The notes below the pieces were generated by a model that had not been told where the DNA came from, did not search any database, and was given only the letters and a program-made list of their open reading frames with translations. A program made the translations under genes and the position numbers. DNA of 64,000 nucleotides, taken from positions 29,908 to 93,907 of the forward strand of contig NZ_JACJOX010000068.1 of NCBI RefSeq assembly GCF_014695775.1, given 5' to 3'. Positions 27,663-36,444 of this stretch are shown here, piece by piece. This DNA is from Leptolyngbya sp. FACHB-60 (GTDB lineage: Bacteria; Cyanobacteriota; Cyanobacteriia; Phormidesmidales; Phormidesmidaceae). Numbering within the stretch: position 1 is the stretch's first letter; every line of letters starts with the position of its first letter.

Positions 27663-29069
27663 ATGCCAGAGCTATTTGCTCAGTCTATGGGTGTGCTTCA
27701 TCGTCGTCGGTTTATGGGACTGGCGGCAGCGGCGGGGTTGACGAGCTTAACAACCTGCCGACCCCCTACCGGTAAAACAACAATCGAGGCTGGCCAGAAT
27801 TTTGACTGGCGACGGTTTGCGGGCGAGCAGATCGGGCTGCTGCTGGATGATCATCCCTGGACCACTGGCCTGTTGCCCTACCTGCCAGACTTTGAGGCCC
27901 TGACCGGCATCACTTTGAAGCCCCGCACGGTGGCAGAACCGGCCTACTTTGCAGAGATGGAGGCCCTGCTGCGGGCTGACCCCGTGACGGCGGATGCCTT
28001 CTTTTTACCGATGGATTCCACGGCCTACCGGCTGTGGGGAGACGATTTGCTGCTACCGCTGACGCCGTTGATCAATAATCCCAGGCTAACGGCGGCCAAC
28101 TACAATCTGTTTGACTTTCCCGAGGGGTTTCGGCTGGCGGCCATGTATCCGCCAGACAGCAGCAGCCCCCAGCTGTTTGGCATCCCCGCCACCTTTGAAG
28201 CCTACATTCTGTTCTACAACAAGCGCCTGGTGAATCAGTTTCTGGCGGGTCGGGTGCCCCAAACCATGGCTGAGCTGGTGCAGGCCGCGAACCAGATTAA
28301 CGAGAGTGGACAGGCCTTGGGGGTGGTGATGCGCGGGGTTAAATCGGACGCTATTATCGATACGGTGTCGGGGATTGTACTCAACAGCTGGGGAGCCGAG
28401 CCGACCCCGCTGCCCTTTAATCTGTGGTTTGATGGCGATTGGCAACAGCCCCGCCTCACCGATCCTCGCGTTGTTGAGGGGTTGACTACCTATGCCCAGC
28501 TGATGCAGGCGGGGCCAGCCGACACCAAACAGATGAACTGGCCAGAGGCCACTCAGCTATTTCAATCGGGGAAAGCGGCGTTTTACATTGATGCCAGCCT
28601 GTTTGGGCCTGACTTTGAGCAGCGCGAAACCTCTGCGATCGCCGGTCAGGTGGGCTACACTATGCTGCCTCGGGTTCACCAACAGAGCCTGACTGGCCAC
28701 TGGCTATGGGGGCTCGGCATTCCCCGGCGCTCTAGCCACCCCCAGGCTGCCTGGCTGTTCATTCAATGGGCCACCAGCCAGGAGATGGAAGCCAAAATTG
28801 CCGTTGCCACGGGTGGGGCACCCCGATTTTCGAGCTGGTTGACGCCGTCGGTCTACACCGAGGCAATCAACTTTGACTATGCTCTAGCCGTGCAAACCGC
28901 CATGCAAACCTCGCGCCCCACAGCGGTGCTGCATCCTCGATGGAACCAGGTGGCCCTAGCGATCGCGGCAACCATTCACGACATCTACGACGGGGAAGAA
29001 CCTGCCCTGGCCGCCAACCAGCTCCAGGCCACCGTGAGGCAGTTGATGACGAGAGAGGGATCGCCATGA
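27663..29069 (+). CDS. Extracellular solute-binding protein (ABC-type, carbohydrate-like)
   Basis: A periplasmic binding protein of about 468 aa. The signal region HRRRFMGLAAAAGLTSLTTC resembles a Tat signal with a poor lipobox. Family features include GIPATFEAYILFYNKRLVNQ (family 1 SBP core), PQTMAELVQAANQI, FQSGKAAFYIDASLFG and LGIPRRSSHPQAAWLFIQWATS. No permease or ATPase genes accompany it. Instead its stop overlaps the ATG of a membrane sensor (ATGA at 29066-29069), so it probably served as the ligand receptor for that sensor. Starts at 27639 (TTG), 27663 and 27687 are possible; 27687 (MGVLHRRRF) gives the shortest signal. Confidence 0.88.
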   Translation: MPELFAQSMGVLHRRRFMGLAAAAGLTSLTTCRPPTGKTTIEAGQNFDWRRFAGEQIGLLLDDHPWTTGLLPYLPDFEALTGITLKPRTVAEPAYFAEMEALLRADPVTADAFFLPMDSTAYRLWGDDLLLPLTPLINNPRLTAANYNLFDFPEGFRLAAMYPPDSSSPQLFGIPATFEAYILFYNKRLVNQFLAGRVPQTMAELVQAANQINESGQALGVVMRGVKSDAIIDTVSGIVLNSWGAEPTPLPFNLWFDGDWQQPRLTDPRVVEGLTTYAQLMQAGPADTKQMNWPEATQLFQSGKAAFYIDASLFGPDFEQRETSAIAGQVGYTMLPRVHQQSLTGHWLWGLGIPRRSSHPQAAWLFIQWATSQEMEAKIAVATGGAPRFSSWLTPSVYTEAINFDYALAVQTAMQTSRPTAVLHPRWNQVALAIAATIHDIYDGEEPALAANQLQATVRQLMTREGSP

Positions 29070-29644
29070 TGGGCCGTCTGCGGTGGTTTAGAACCATTCG
29101 GGCTCAGCTAATGCTGGGGTTTGGCATCATTTTGCTGCTGCACGGCATCAGCGCCGCCATCGGCTACGGCAGCTTGCAGCGGTTCCGCTCCCGCAGTCAG
29201 ACCACCCTCGACAATGCCGCCCAGCTGCGGGAACTCAGTTTAGAACTAAAAACCAATTTTTTGCTGGCTCGCCAGGCTGAGGAGGCCTATTTTGATACCT
29301 GGCAAGGGGGCAACATCGATGCTAGTGCCCAGGTGCATATCCAAACCAACCACGCCTACTTGGCCCAGGCCCGCCAGAAACTAGCTGCTCTGAGAAAATT
29401 AGAAGCTCAGAACCCTGAGCTGGCCGAAGAATTTGCCCTACTGGGCTCGCTATTTAATAACTACGAATCGGCCTTTGAAACGACTACTCGCCGCATTGCA
29501 GAGGATAGTCTGAACCATGAGGTTCACCGCCAGCTAAAGGATTTGCTCGCCACCCTACCTGACAGCCAGCGTGCAGAGCTCATGCTTCTGCGCATGCTGG
29601 TGTGGCAGCTGATGGCTGAGCAGCAGACCTACCTAGCGAACTGA
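29066..29644 (+). pseudogene. N-terminal part of a membrane sensor, interrupted
   Basis: A 192-codon frame starting in the ATGA overlap. Residues 12-33 form a transmembrane helix (LMLGFGIILLLHGISAAIGY), followed by a long four-helix-bundle-like periplasmic region (LELKTNFLLARQAEEAYFDTW, MCP-type sensory fold). It ends at TGA without the second transmembrane helix, HAMP or PAS start expected of such sensors. The PAS remainder resumes in another frame 20 bp later. Either a deletion fused two frames or this is a stand-alone stub; the first is more likely. Confidence 0.7.
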
Positions 29645-31196
29645 CACCCTTTCCTGGGCCATTGTGGATGAAACCGGCGTGGCCTTAGCGCCCGAGCACT
29701 ATCCGGTGACGCAGGTGCTCGCAAGCCAACGTCCCCTGCAAAACCACGTCCTGGGCGTTTGCGCCTCCCAGGCCCCGGGCTGCACCTGGGTCTTGGTCAA
29801 TGCGTTTCCCAGCTTTGACGAGGCCCAACGGCTGACCCAGGTGGTGGTGACCTTTATCGACATCAGCGATCGCAAATTAGCTGAAGAAGAACTGCGCCAC
29901 CAGGCCCTGCACGATGCCCTCACCGGCCTGCCCAACCGCGCCCTGTTTACCGAGCGCCTAGAGCAGGCAATGCAGCGGTTCAAACGCCACCCCGAGCAGC
30001 TGTTTGCGGTTTTGTTCATCGATTTAGACCGCTTTAAGGTGATTAACGACAGCCTGGGCCATTTGGTGGGCGACCAGCTGCTGGTGCAAATTGCCCACAT
30101 TCTGCAACGCCACGTCAGGGCTAGCGATACGGTCGCCCGACTGGGGGGCGATGAGTTCGTCATTTTACTAGAGCAAATCACCAGCTTGAACGAAGCCATC
30201 CATGTGGTAGAGCGCATTCAGGCTGATATCAAAGCGCCGTTTCAGCTGATGGGCCGCACGGTGTTTACCTCTGCCAGCCTGGGCATTGCTCTGGCCAGCC
30301 CCGACTACGACCGGGGCGAAGACATGCTGCGCGATGCCGACAACGCCATGTATCGGGCTAAGAGCGGGGGGCAGTCCTCAGGTTACGCAATTTTTAACCC
30401 CGCGATGCACGCCAGCGCGATCGCGCTATTTGAGCTAGAAACTCAGCTGCGCCAGGCCCTAGAGCATCAAGACTTCGTTCTCCACTATCAGCCGATCGTC
30501 AGCCTGCGCGATCGCCAGCTGCTGGGGTTTGAGGCGCTGGTGCGGTGGGTGCATCCCCAGCGCGGGCTCATTTCCCCCGGTGAATTTATTCCTCTAGCGG
30601 AGGAAACAGGGCTGATTATTCCCCTCAGTGAGTGGATTTTTGAGACGGCCTGCCGCCAGATGGCCGACTGGTATCACCGATTTCCGGTGGTTAGGGGGCT
30701 AAAGATGAATGTGAATGTGGCAGCAGCACAGTTTGAGCGACCCGAATTTTTTGAGCAGATCAAGGCCATTTTGGAGCAGACAGCGCTACCGGCCACCAGC
30801 TTTGGTCTAGAGGTAACCGAGAGCCTGCTGCTGCTGAACGTGAAGGGTGTGCTATCGACGCTGTCGAACCTTCAGGAACAAGGGGTTGACATCAAAATTG
30901 ATGACTTTGGCACCGGCTACTCATCCCTCAGCTATCTCAAGTGCTTTCCGATCAACACTCTGAAGATTGACCAATCGTTTGTCGAAAATATTGACGTTGA
31001 CCACGACGATGTCAGCATCGTCAAAGCCATCATTCAGATTGCCAAGTCGTTGGGCATGACGGTGATTGCCGAAGGGGTCGAAACCGAATTTCAAAACCAC
31101 CGACTAGAGCAGTTGGGCTGCGATGCCATTCAGGGCTACTGGATTGCCCCACCATTGCCCCCCGACCAGGTGGAAGCGTTTATTCAGCAGTCATAG
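29637..31196 (+). CDS. PAS(half)-GGDEF-EAL cyclic-di-GMP protein, 5'-deleted part of the sensor
   Basis: The frame is open from 29637 but lacks an ATG; GTG at 29664 is the first start codon. Residues 1-75 are only the second half of a PAS domain (DETGVALAPEHYPVTQVL ... VVVTFIDISDRK). GGDEF is intact (LFIDLDRFKVIND, ARLGGDEFV) and EAL has GFEALVRW, MNVNVAA and IKIDDFGTGYSSL, so both cyclase and phosphodiesterase residues are present. HAMP and the first PAS half are missing between this and the preceding frame. If expressed, it would be a soluble enzyme uncoupled from the periplasmic receptor. Confidence 0.8.
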   Translation, partial: RTDTLSWAIVDETGVALAPEHYPVTQVLASQRPLQNHVLGVCASQAPGCTWVLVNAFPSFDEAQRLTQVVVTFIDISDRKLAEEELRHQALHDALTGLPNRALFTERLEQAMQRFKRHPEQLFAVLFIDLDRFKVINDSLGHLVGDQLLVQIAHILQRHVRASDTVARLGGDEFVILLEQITSLNEAIHVVERIQADIKAPFQLMGRTVFTSASLGIALASPDYDRGEDMLRDADNAMYRAKSGGQSSGYAIFNPAMHASAIALFELETQLRQALEHQDFVLHYQPIVSLRDRQLLGFEALVRWVHPQRGLISPGEFIPLAEETGLIIPLSEWIFETACRQMADWYHRFPVVRGLKMNVNVAAAQFERPEFFEQIKAILEQTALPATSFGLEVTESLLLLNVKGVLSTLSNLQEQGVDIKIDDFGTGYSSLSYLKCFPINTLKIDQSFVENIDVDHDDVSIVKAIIQIAKSLGMTVIAEGVETEFQNHRLEQLGCDAIQGYWIAPPLPPDQVEAFIQQS

Positions 31197-31408
31197 ACCG
31201 ACTTAAACGATCTCCATTACTTTGGCCACTAGCCGCATCTACCGGTTAAAACTGGTATAGCCATCGCCAGGTCGATTACAGCATTCTGTATGCCCTCTTG
31301 TCGCGATCGCTACACGCCAGTGCGCCACCCTAGGTTTTGCTATTAGCAGTGACTACTGTGCAGCGCAGTGGCCAACGCTATTCAGTACGTCTGTCAAGGG
31401 TCTGTCCT

Positions 31409-31609
31409 ATGTCGTCAACATCTCAGCCTGGCTGCCCCATCACCGATTTAGTCAGCCAGTTTATTCAGGCCCGCGCCATTACCCAGACCCAGTATCAGGA
31501 GCTAACCACCCTAGTACTGGCCGATGGCACCATCGACGAGAGCGAACGCAAGCAGGTCAATCGCCTATTCGACGCAATTCAGCTTGGGCGGGTGAAGATT
31601 TTGGACTAG
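31409..31609 (+). CDS. Conserved small cyanobacterial protein, unassigned
   Basis: A 66-aa protein from ATG 31409. The core (ITDLVSQFIQARAITQTQYQELTTLVLADGTIDESERKQVNRLFDAIQLGRV) is conserved in cyanobacterial small proteins I know only as hypothetical. It looks all-helical, with an EF-hand-like D-G-T-I-D-E-S-E segment that need not bind calcium. The frame is open to 31337, but earlier codons are less conserved in character. It is not linked to an obvious operon. Confidence 0.7.
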   Translation: MSSTSQPGCPITDLVSQFIQARAITQTQYQELTTLVLADGTIDESERKQVNRLFDAIQLGRVKILD

Positions 31610-31778
31610 GGGACTAGGGGAGGTGAGGGAGATGGGGGGATAGGGAAGGTGGGGGAGACGGGGAAGATGGGGGGATGAGTAGAAAGGAAAGGCGACTTTT
31701 GCCACGACTATCTCTTGCAAGGACAGGTTTCTCTTCTCCCTTACCTCCCTCACCTTCCCCATCTTCCCTACCCGTCAC
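31605..31778. repeat. G-rich tract and opposing pyrimidine tract (possible G-quadruplex/hairpin)
   Basis: From 31605 to 31678 the plus strand has many G4-G6 runs (AGGGGACTAGGGGAGGTG..., GATGGGGGGATAGGG). From 31735 to 31778 it turns into the near reverse complement (CTCCCTTACCTCCCTCACC, TTCCCCATCTTCCC). The two could pair into a long imperfect stem between the convergent small gene and thiO-thiG, possibly acting as a bidirectional terminator. Confidence 0.6.
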
Positions 31779-31780
31779 TC

Positions 31781-33766
31781 CTACTCCGTCACCCGTCCCG
31801 TCAGCGGCGAGCTGGCGATCGCTGCCCGCTGCACCGGAATCCGGCCAGCGCGGTAAGCCAGGCGACCAGCCAGGGTAGCTAGGCCCATGGCGCGACCCAT
31901 GGCGATCGGGTTGGCGGCTTTGGCGATCGCGGTATTGATCAGCAGGGCATCGGCCCCCATTTCCATGGCTTCGGCGGCTTCGCTGGGGGTGCCAATGCCG
32001 GCATCTACCACAACTGGAATATTGGCGGTTTCAATGATGATTTGAATATTGGCGGCATTGCGAATTCCCTGGCCCGAGCCAATGGGTGACCCCAGCGGCA
32101 TGACGGTGGCGCAGCCTACCTCTTCTAATCGCTTGGCCAGCAGCGGGTCGGCGTTGATGTAGGGCAGCACCGCAAAGCCTTCTTTTACAAGCTGTTCAGC
32201 GGCTTCCAGGGTGCCAATGGGGTCGGGCAGCAGGTACTTGGCGTCGGGAATGACTTCGAGCTTGACGAAGTTGTTGTCTTCTTGACCCAGCAGTTTAGCC
32301 ATTTCGCGGCCCAGGCGGGCGACCCGGATGGCTTCCTCGGCGGTTTTGCAGCCCGCTGTGTTGGGCAGCATCCAGATTCTTGACCAGTCGAGGGCTTCGG
32401 CTAGCCCCTGGTGGCCAGGGGCGTTGGTCTGCACCCGTCGCACCGCGACAGTAACAATTTCGCAGCCGCTGGCGGCAATGCTCTGGCGCATCACCCCAAA
32501 ATCGTCATACTTGCCGGTGCCGGTCATCAGCCGAGACGAAAAGGTGCGCCCAGCGATGGTCAGAGGGGTGTCAGTCAAGTCGTTGGTGAAGGACAGATTC
32601 GTTCCCAGAGTAGCCGGGGTCGCAGGGGCAGCATCGGTAAAGGTCATAGCCTGAGGGGTAGGAGAAACAGCGGAAAGGTTGGGAAGTGCCGGCGGGGCGG
32701 TGTGGAAGCGCTGCCAAGAGAACGCATCTAAGCGCGGGTCTGGCTTGCCCAGCACCGCCTGGGCCACCAGTTGAGCCGTAATGGGGGTAAGCAAAATGCC
32801 GTTGCGGTAGTGGCCCGTGGCCAGGGTGAGGTTGGCGGCGGGGCCAGGGCCGAGGATGGGCCACTCGTCGGGGGTGGCGGGGCGATATCCCCACCAGGTC
32901 TCTTCAAGGGTGAAGTCGGCCAGCAGGGGCAGCAGGGCGATTGCATTGCCCACCAGCTGGTGTACTCCGCCCGCCGTATTGTGGGGCGCAAACCCAACGT
33001 CTTGGCTGGTGGCCCCTAGCACAATGCGACCATCCCGGCGGGGCACGATGTAGATGTCTTCGCCAAACAGCACCCGCTGCAAGGGTTGAGGGGTGCTATA
33101 GCCGAGGGGCACCCGCAGGCTCGCCATTTCGCCCTTTCTGGGAAATACCGGTAGGGGCAATAGCTCGTGGGCCCAGGCCCCGGTGGCCAATACCACCTGG
33201 TCAGCGCTAAAGTCACCTGCCTGGGCCGTGCAGACCCGCTCAATGCGCCCCTGATACTGGCGCAGGGCGATCGCCCCAGTGCCCTCGTGCAGGATCACCC
33301 CCAGGTCAATGACCGCCGATCGCAGCGCCTGCACCAGCAATCGGTTATCCACCTGGCCCTCGTCGGGGTGCCAAAGCGCCCCCTGCACGTCGTGGCTGAG
33401 GCCCGGCTGGTAGTAAGCTAGGGTCGCGGCATCTAACCAGCCCTCTGTAGGTAGTTCTGGAGCCGTGCGGCGCGGAGCCAAAATGCCGCAAGGCCAGTAG
33501 CCCACCGACTGCCCGGTGAGCGCTTCCAACTTACTCACCCAGCTGGGATACAGCGCCAGGCTGGCGAGGGCGAGATCGAGCATCGGCCCTGACGGCAACC
33601 CTTCTGCCTGGGGGGCTAGCATGCCCGCAGCGGCGTGGCTGGCGGCCTGCTGAAAGTCACGGCTGAGCACGGTGACGGTGGCCCCCTGCTGCCGCAGCTC
33701 TAGGGCGCTCGCCAAGCCAATAACCCCGCCGCCCACTACCAGGACGTCGCTTCCCTGATTTGCCAT
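31781..33766 (-). CDS. thiOG: Bifunctional glycine oxidase ThiO / thiazole synthase ThiG
   Basis: A 661-aa fusion for the thiazole half of thiamine. Residues 1-360: FAD glycine oxidase, with the dinucleotide motif VVGGGVIGLASALEL, the AAGMLAPQAE loop and LATGHYRNGILL at the end. It makes the glycine imine. Residues 395-661: ThiG, which condenses it with DXP and ThiS-thiocarboxylate; SRLMTGTGKYDDF, EIVTVAVRR, WMLPNTAGCKTAEEA, KLEVIPDAKYLLPDP and the phosphate loop VDAGIGTPSEAAEAMEMGADALLINTAIAKA are all present. The fusion is usual in cyanobacteria. ATG at 33766. I see no TPP riboswitch upstream. Confidence 0.96.
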   Translation of the reverse strand: MANQGSDVLVVGGGVIGLASALELRQQGATVTVLSRDFQQAASHAAAGMLAPQAEGLPSGPMLDLALASLALYPSWVSKLEALTGQSVGYWPCGILAPRRTAPELPTEGWLDAATLAYYQPGLSHDVQGALWHPDEGQVDNRLLVQALRSAVIDLGVILHEGTGAIALRQYQGRIERVCTAQAGDFSADQVVLATGAWAHELLPLPVFPRKGEMASLRVPLGYSTPQPLQRVLFGEDIYIVPRRDGRIVLGATSQDVGFAPHNTAGGVHQLVGNAIALLPLLADFTLEETWWGYRPATPDEWPILGPGPAANLTLATGHYRNGILLTPITAQLVAQAVLGKPDPRLDAFSWQRFHTAPPALPNLSAVSPTPQAMTFTDAAPATPATLGTNLSFTNDLTDTPLTIAGRTFSSRLMTGTGKYDDFGVMRQSIAASGCEIVTVAVRRVQTNAPGHQGLAEALDWSRIWMLPNTAGCKTAEEAIRVARLGREMAKLLGQEDNNFVKLEVIPDAKYLLPDPIGTLEAAEQLVKEGFAVLPYINADPLLAKRLEEVGCATVMPLGSPIGSGQGIRNAANIQIIIETANIPVVVDAGIGTPSEAAEAMEMGADALLINTAIAKAANPIAMGRAMGLATLAGRLAYRAGRIPVQRAAIASSPLTGRVTE

Positions 33767-33844
33767 GCGTTTAACTCAAGTGCTCAGCCTCATTTTAGGC
33801 CACTGGAGGGCGCACCGCCGCGCCTCTGTCGCAGGAGAATGGGC

Positions 33845-34309
33845 CTACCACAGGGCTGGAATCGAGTCTAATTCGGGGTCGGAGGCTGGACGCTGCACCG
33901 CATCGGGCTGCACTAAACCCGGCTGAATAGGCGCAATGTCGCCACCCGTGGCCGGAAAGGTAGTTGCCGCTCCGGTGCGGGGAATTACGTTGCCAGGGGC
34001 AGGGTTGACGCCATTGGCTCCCGTTGTCCCCGTGTTGTCTGGCGAGAGGGTGGCGCGATCGCTGCCCTGGTCGGTAAACGTGCTGTCGCCCCTGGCCGCA
34101 GTTCCAGTGCCCACCTCGCTCTGGCGCTGCACCAGTTGACCAGCCTGTTCGAGGGGCAGAGCGCCCAAGCCATCGGCATCCTGAGCAGTTGTATTCTGTT
34201 GGTTAGCGATCCGTTCTCTTTCGGGGCGATCGCCCGAAAGGCGGCTAAGCATGCCCGTCAGCATCAACACCAGCGCCGCTGCAATGCCACCAATAATAAA
34301 GCGATTCAT
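33845..34309 (-). CDS. Small membrane-anchored protein with low-complexity tail
   Basis: Not a recognised family. The N-terminus MNRFIIGGIAAALVLMLTGML is a single membrane anchor or uncleaved signal. The other 130 residues are rich in Gly, Thr, Asp, Pro and Gln (TGTAARGDSTFTDQGSD, NTGTTGANGVNPAPGN), consistent with a disordered periplasmic linker. The frame is open to 34321 (MRKAMNRF). It lies 78 bp upstream of thiO-thiG in the same direction, so co-transcription is possible. Confidence 0.55.
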   Translation of the reverse strand: MNRFIIGGIAAALVLMLTGMLSRLSGDRPERERIANQQNTTAQDADGLGALPLEQAGQLVQRQSEVGTGTAARGDSTFTDQGSDRATLSPDNTGTTGANGVNPAPGNVIPRTGAATTFPATGGDIAPIQPGLVQPDAVQRPASDPELDSIPALW

Positions 34310-34401
34310 AGCCTTCCTCACCCATACCTACGTTCTATGATTGCGCAGATCGCCCCTGTTGACGCAGCTTCTCGCCTGGCTTTGCCTTCTCAATGCTACG
34401 C

Positions 34402-34968
34402 CTATTGAAGAATCACGACTTCAATCCTGAGGTCATTAAAGTCGTCTAGGGAGTCGTGATCTTCAAAGTCAACCTCGTAGCGGTTGCCGTTGGTGTAACG
34501 GGTGCGCTTGATTTTGACTCCAAAGGCATCGCGCCAGGGGCTTCTGGCCGTCAGACGATTGTCACCGTCGAAATAGTAGGTAAATACATCTGCCTCGGAA
34601 TCAAAGCGATACCAGCGGGTAGGGTCATTGTCGGTAATTTCTGCCTTTAACTGTGACTCGGGAGGAAGCTGGTTGATGGGGCGAGGGCCAGCGTTTTCTT
34701 GATAGACCCGTAGCCGCTGCCGAAACAACGCATTACCACCATAAATTCGATACCACACCTCGTGAGGAGTCGTAGCGTTGGTTGTATAAACCGAGTAGGC
34801 GGTAGCGGTGGGCATGCTGAGCGTCTCGTACTCCCGCACGACGCCACCGAGGGGTGGGGGAGACCCAGAGCTTTGCTGAGCCGGAGCTCGCAACCCCAAG
34901 GGCCAGACCAGCAGCACGGTTACCGCGATCGCTAAAAACAAACTATTGACTATGCCGCGCCGTTTCAT
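34402..34968 (-). CDS. Exported protein of unknown function
   Basis: A 188-aa protein starting MKRRGIVNSLFLAIAVTVLLVWPLGLRAPAQQ, a typical signal peptide. The mature part is beta-rich with paired Tyr/Trp (PHEVWYRIYGGNALFRQRL, TRWYRFDSEADVFTYYFDGDNRL, RTRYTNGNRYEVDFEDHDSLDDFNDLRIEVVIL). I know of no family. The frame is open to 35091, but ATG 34968 provides the signal peptide. It is followed by the small membrane-anchored gene on the same strand. Confidence 0.65.
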   Translation of the reverse strand: MKRRGIVNSLFLAIAVTVLLVWPLGLRAPAQQSSGSPPPLGGVVREYETLSMPTATAYSVYTTNATTPHEVWYRIYGGNALFRQRLRVYQENAGPRPINQLPPESQLKAEITDNDPTRWYRFDSEADVFTYYFDGDNRLTARSPWRDAFGVKIKRTRYTNGNRYEVDFEDHDSLDDFNDLRIEVVILQ

Positions 34969-35148
34969 GCTCTTAGCCACCCGAAGGAATTTGCCCAAAG
35001 AATACCCCAGATGGTTAGGCCGAGAACACTGACCAGCCAGCTGGAGCGGGCCAGTGTTGCTGGCGAGTGGACAGCCGGGCCAGTCATCCACAAAATTTCT
35101 CTGGCGAGAGAGTAATCGCTCAGCAGGTGCGCTACCGTTTTGTGAGTC

Positions 35149-35784
35149 TTAAACGCTTCGGAGGGCCTCTCGCAGAGCCTGGAGGTCAGCTCCGCAGATG
35201 ACGGGCAAGTGGCGGGTGATTTTTTCAATCTCCCAGTGCCACCATTGAACTTCGAGCAGGGCCTCAATGGTGGTTTCGTCGAAGCGGTAGCGAATCACCT
35301 GGGCGGGGTTGCCGCCAACTACGGCGTAGGGGGGCACGGCCTTAGTCACCACCGACTGAGCCGCGATAATCGCCCCATCGCCTACCTGCACCCCGGGCAT
35401 GAGAGTCGCGCCGTAGCCGATCCACACGTCGTGGCCGATGACGGTGTCGCCTTTGTAGGGCCATTCGTTGGGCATGACTGACTCCCAGCCCTGGCCAAAT
35501 ACGGGGAAAGGGTAGTTGGTAAACCAGTCGGTGCGGTGGTTGCCACCGTTCATGATGAATTTGACATCGGAGGCGATGGAGCAGAATTTGCCGATGATCA
35601 GTTTGTCGCCGATGAAGTCAAAGTGGTAGAGCACGTTGCGCTCGAAGTTCTCGGGATTCTCAAAATCGTCGTAGTAGGTGTAGTCGCCGACGAGGATGTT
35701 GGGGTTGGTGACGAGGGTGTTGAGAAAGGCCGTGCGGGTGATGCCGGGGATGGGGTAGCGGGTGGTGGGGTGAGGGCCGTGCAT
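35149..35784 (-). CDS. Vat-like xenobiotic O-acetyltransferase (left-handed beta-helix)
   Basis: A 211-aa hexapeptide acyltransferase of the Vat/CatB-related group. LVGDYTYYDDFENPENFERNVLYHF, DKLIIGKFCSIASDVKFIMNGGNHRTDWFTNYPF (with the catalytic histidine in NGGNHR) and GNPAQVIRYRF match streptogramin A acetyltransferases closely. The coil repeats (DTVIGHDVWIGYGATLMPGVQVGDGAIIAA) form the helix. Known enzymes acetylate virginiamycin M-type antibiotics; many chromosomal homologues have unknown substrates. It starts 24 bp after the folate cyclo-ligase gene, as the last gene of a four-gene run. Confidence 0.88.
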   Translation of the reverse strand: MHGPHPTTRYPIPGITRTAFLNTLVTNPNILVGDYTYYDDFENPENFERNVLYHFDFIGDKLIIGKFCSIASDVKFIMNGGNHRTDWFTNYPFPVFGQGWESVMPNEWPYKGDTVIGHDVWIGYGATLMPGVQVGDGAIIAAQSVVTKAVPPYAVVGGNPAQVIRYRFDETTIEALLEVQWWHWEIEKITRHLPVICGADLQALREALRSV

Positions 35785-35808
35785 GGCAGGGTGAAGGAGA
35801 TAGGGAGG

Positions 35809-36426
35809 CTATTTTCCGCCTAGAAATAGGCCGCTTTCGGAGCAGACTCCGGCCAAGGGCTTGTCCCAAACATCTTTGGGCAGGCTGGGCAGGCGGGCGT
35901 ATTCGAACACAATGCCCACGGTGGGAATGCCCTGCCAGGGGGGCTGGCTGAGCAGGCGATCATAGTAGCCGCCGCCGTAGCCGAGGCGGTAGCCGCGCAC
36001 GTCGCAGGCGACGGCGGGCACGAGGATGAGATCTACTAGAGAAAGGTCTACCTGGGGCGACCTGGGGTGGGGTTCAATAATGCCGTAGGAGCCTTTGCTT
36101 AGAGGCCAGCGGCTGTTGGCTGACCAATAGTGCCAAGTCAGCCGGTTTTTATCGACGCAGCGGGGCAGCCCCCAATGAGGGTGGTGCCCTGTCAGGGGGC
36201 TGAGGTCGGGCTCTTGGCGAAAGCTGGTGTAGGCCAAGATAATGCGGCACTGGCGAAAGTAGCTCCAGTTGAGCAGGTGGGAGCAGATGCGATCGCTCTT
36301 TTGCTTCCACAGCTGGGGGGGAATGCTCTGGCGGGCGCTGATGAGGCGACGGCGCAGATCGGATTTGGCCTGATGGTTGAGATCTGAAGCAGAGGGTTGG
36401 GTCACGGGGGGCAGAAAACGGTCCAT
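35809..36426 (-). CDS. fau: 5-formyltetrahydrofolate cyclo-ligase
   Basis: Converts 5-formyl-THF to 5,10-methenyl-THF with ATP. The 205-aa sequence has KSDLRRRLISARQSIP at the start, YTSFRQEPDLSPL, and the hallmark nucleotide/folate block GYRLGYGGGYYDRLL near residue 150. The final part (VGIVFEYARLPSLPKDVWDKPLAGVCSESG) fits the family's typical L-P-x-x-x-x-D-x-P-L. It is 18 bp downstream of the pentapeptide membrane gene and likely in one operon with it. Confidence 0.93.
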   Translation of the reverse strand: MDRFLPPVTQPSASDLNHQAKSDLRRRLISARQSIPPQLWKQKSDRICSHLLNWSYFRQCRIILAYTSFRQEPDLSPLTGHHPHWGLPRCVDKNRLTWHYWSANSRWPLSKGSYGIIEPHPRSPQVDLSLVDLILVPAVACDVRGYRLGYGGGYYDRLLSQPPWQGIPTVGIVFEYARLPSLPKDVWDKPLAGVCSESGLFLGGK

Positions 36427-36444
36427 GGATAGCCAACAGCGGCG

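Noticed and set aside
33767..33844. TPP riboswitch upstream of thiO-thiG
   Set aside because: The 78-bp gap to the next gene is too short and lacks the THI-box words.
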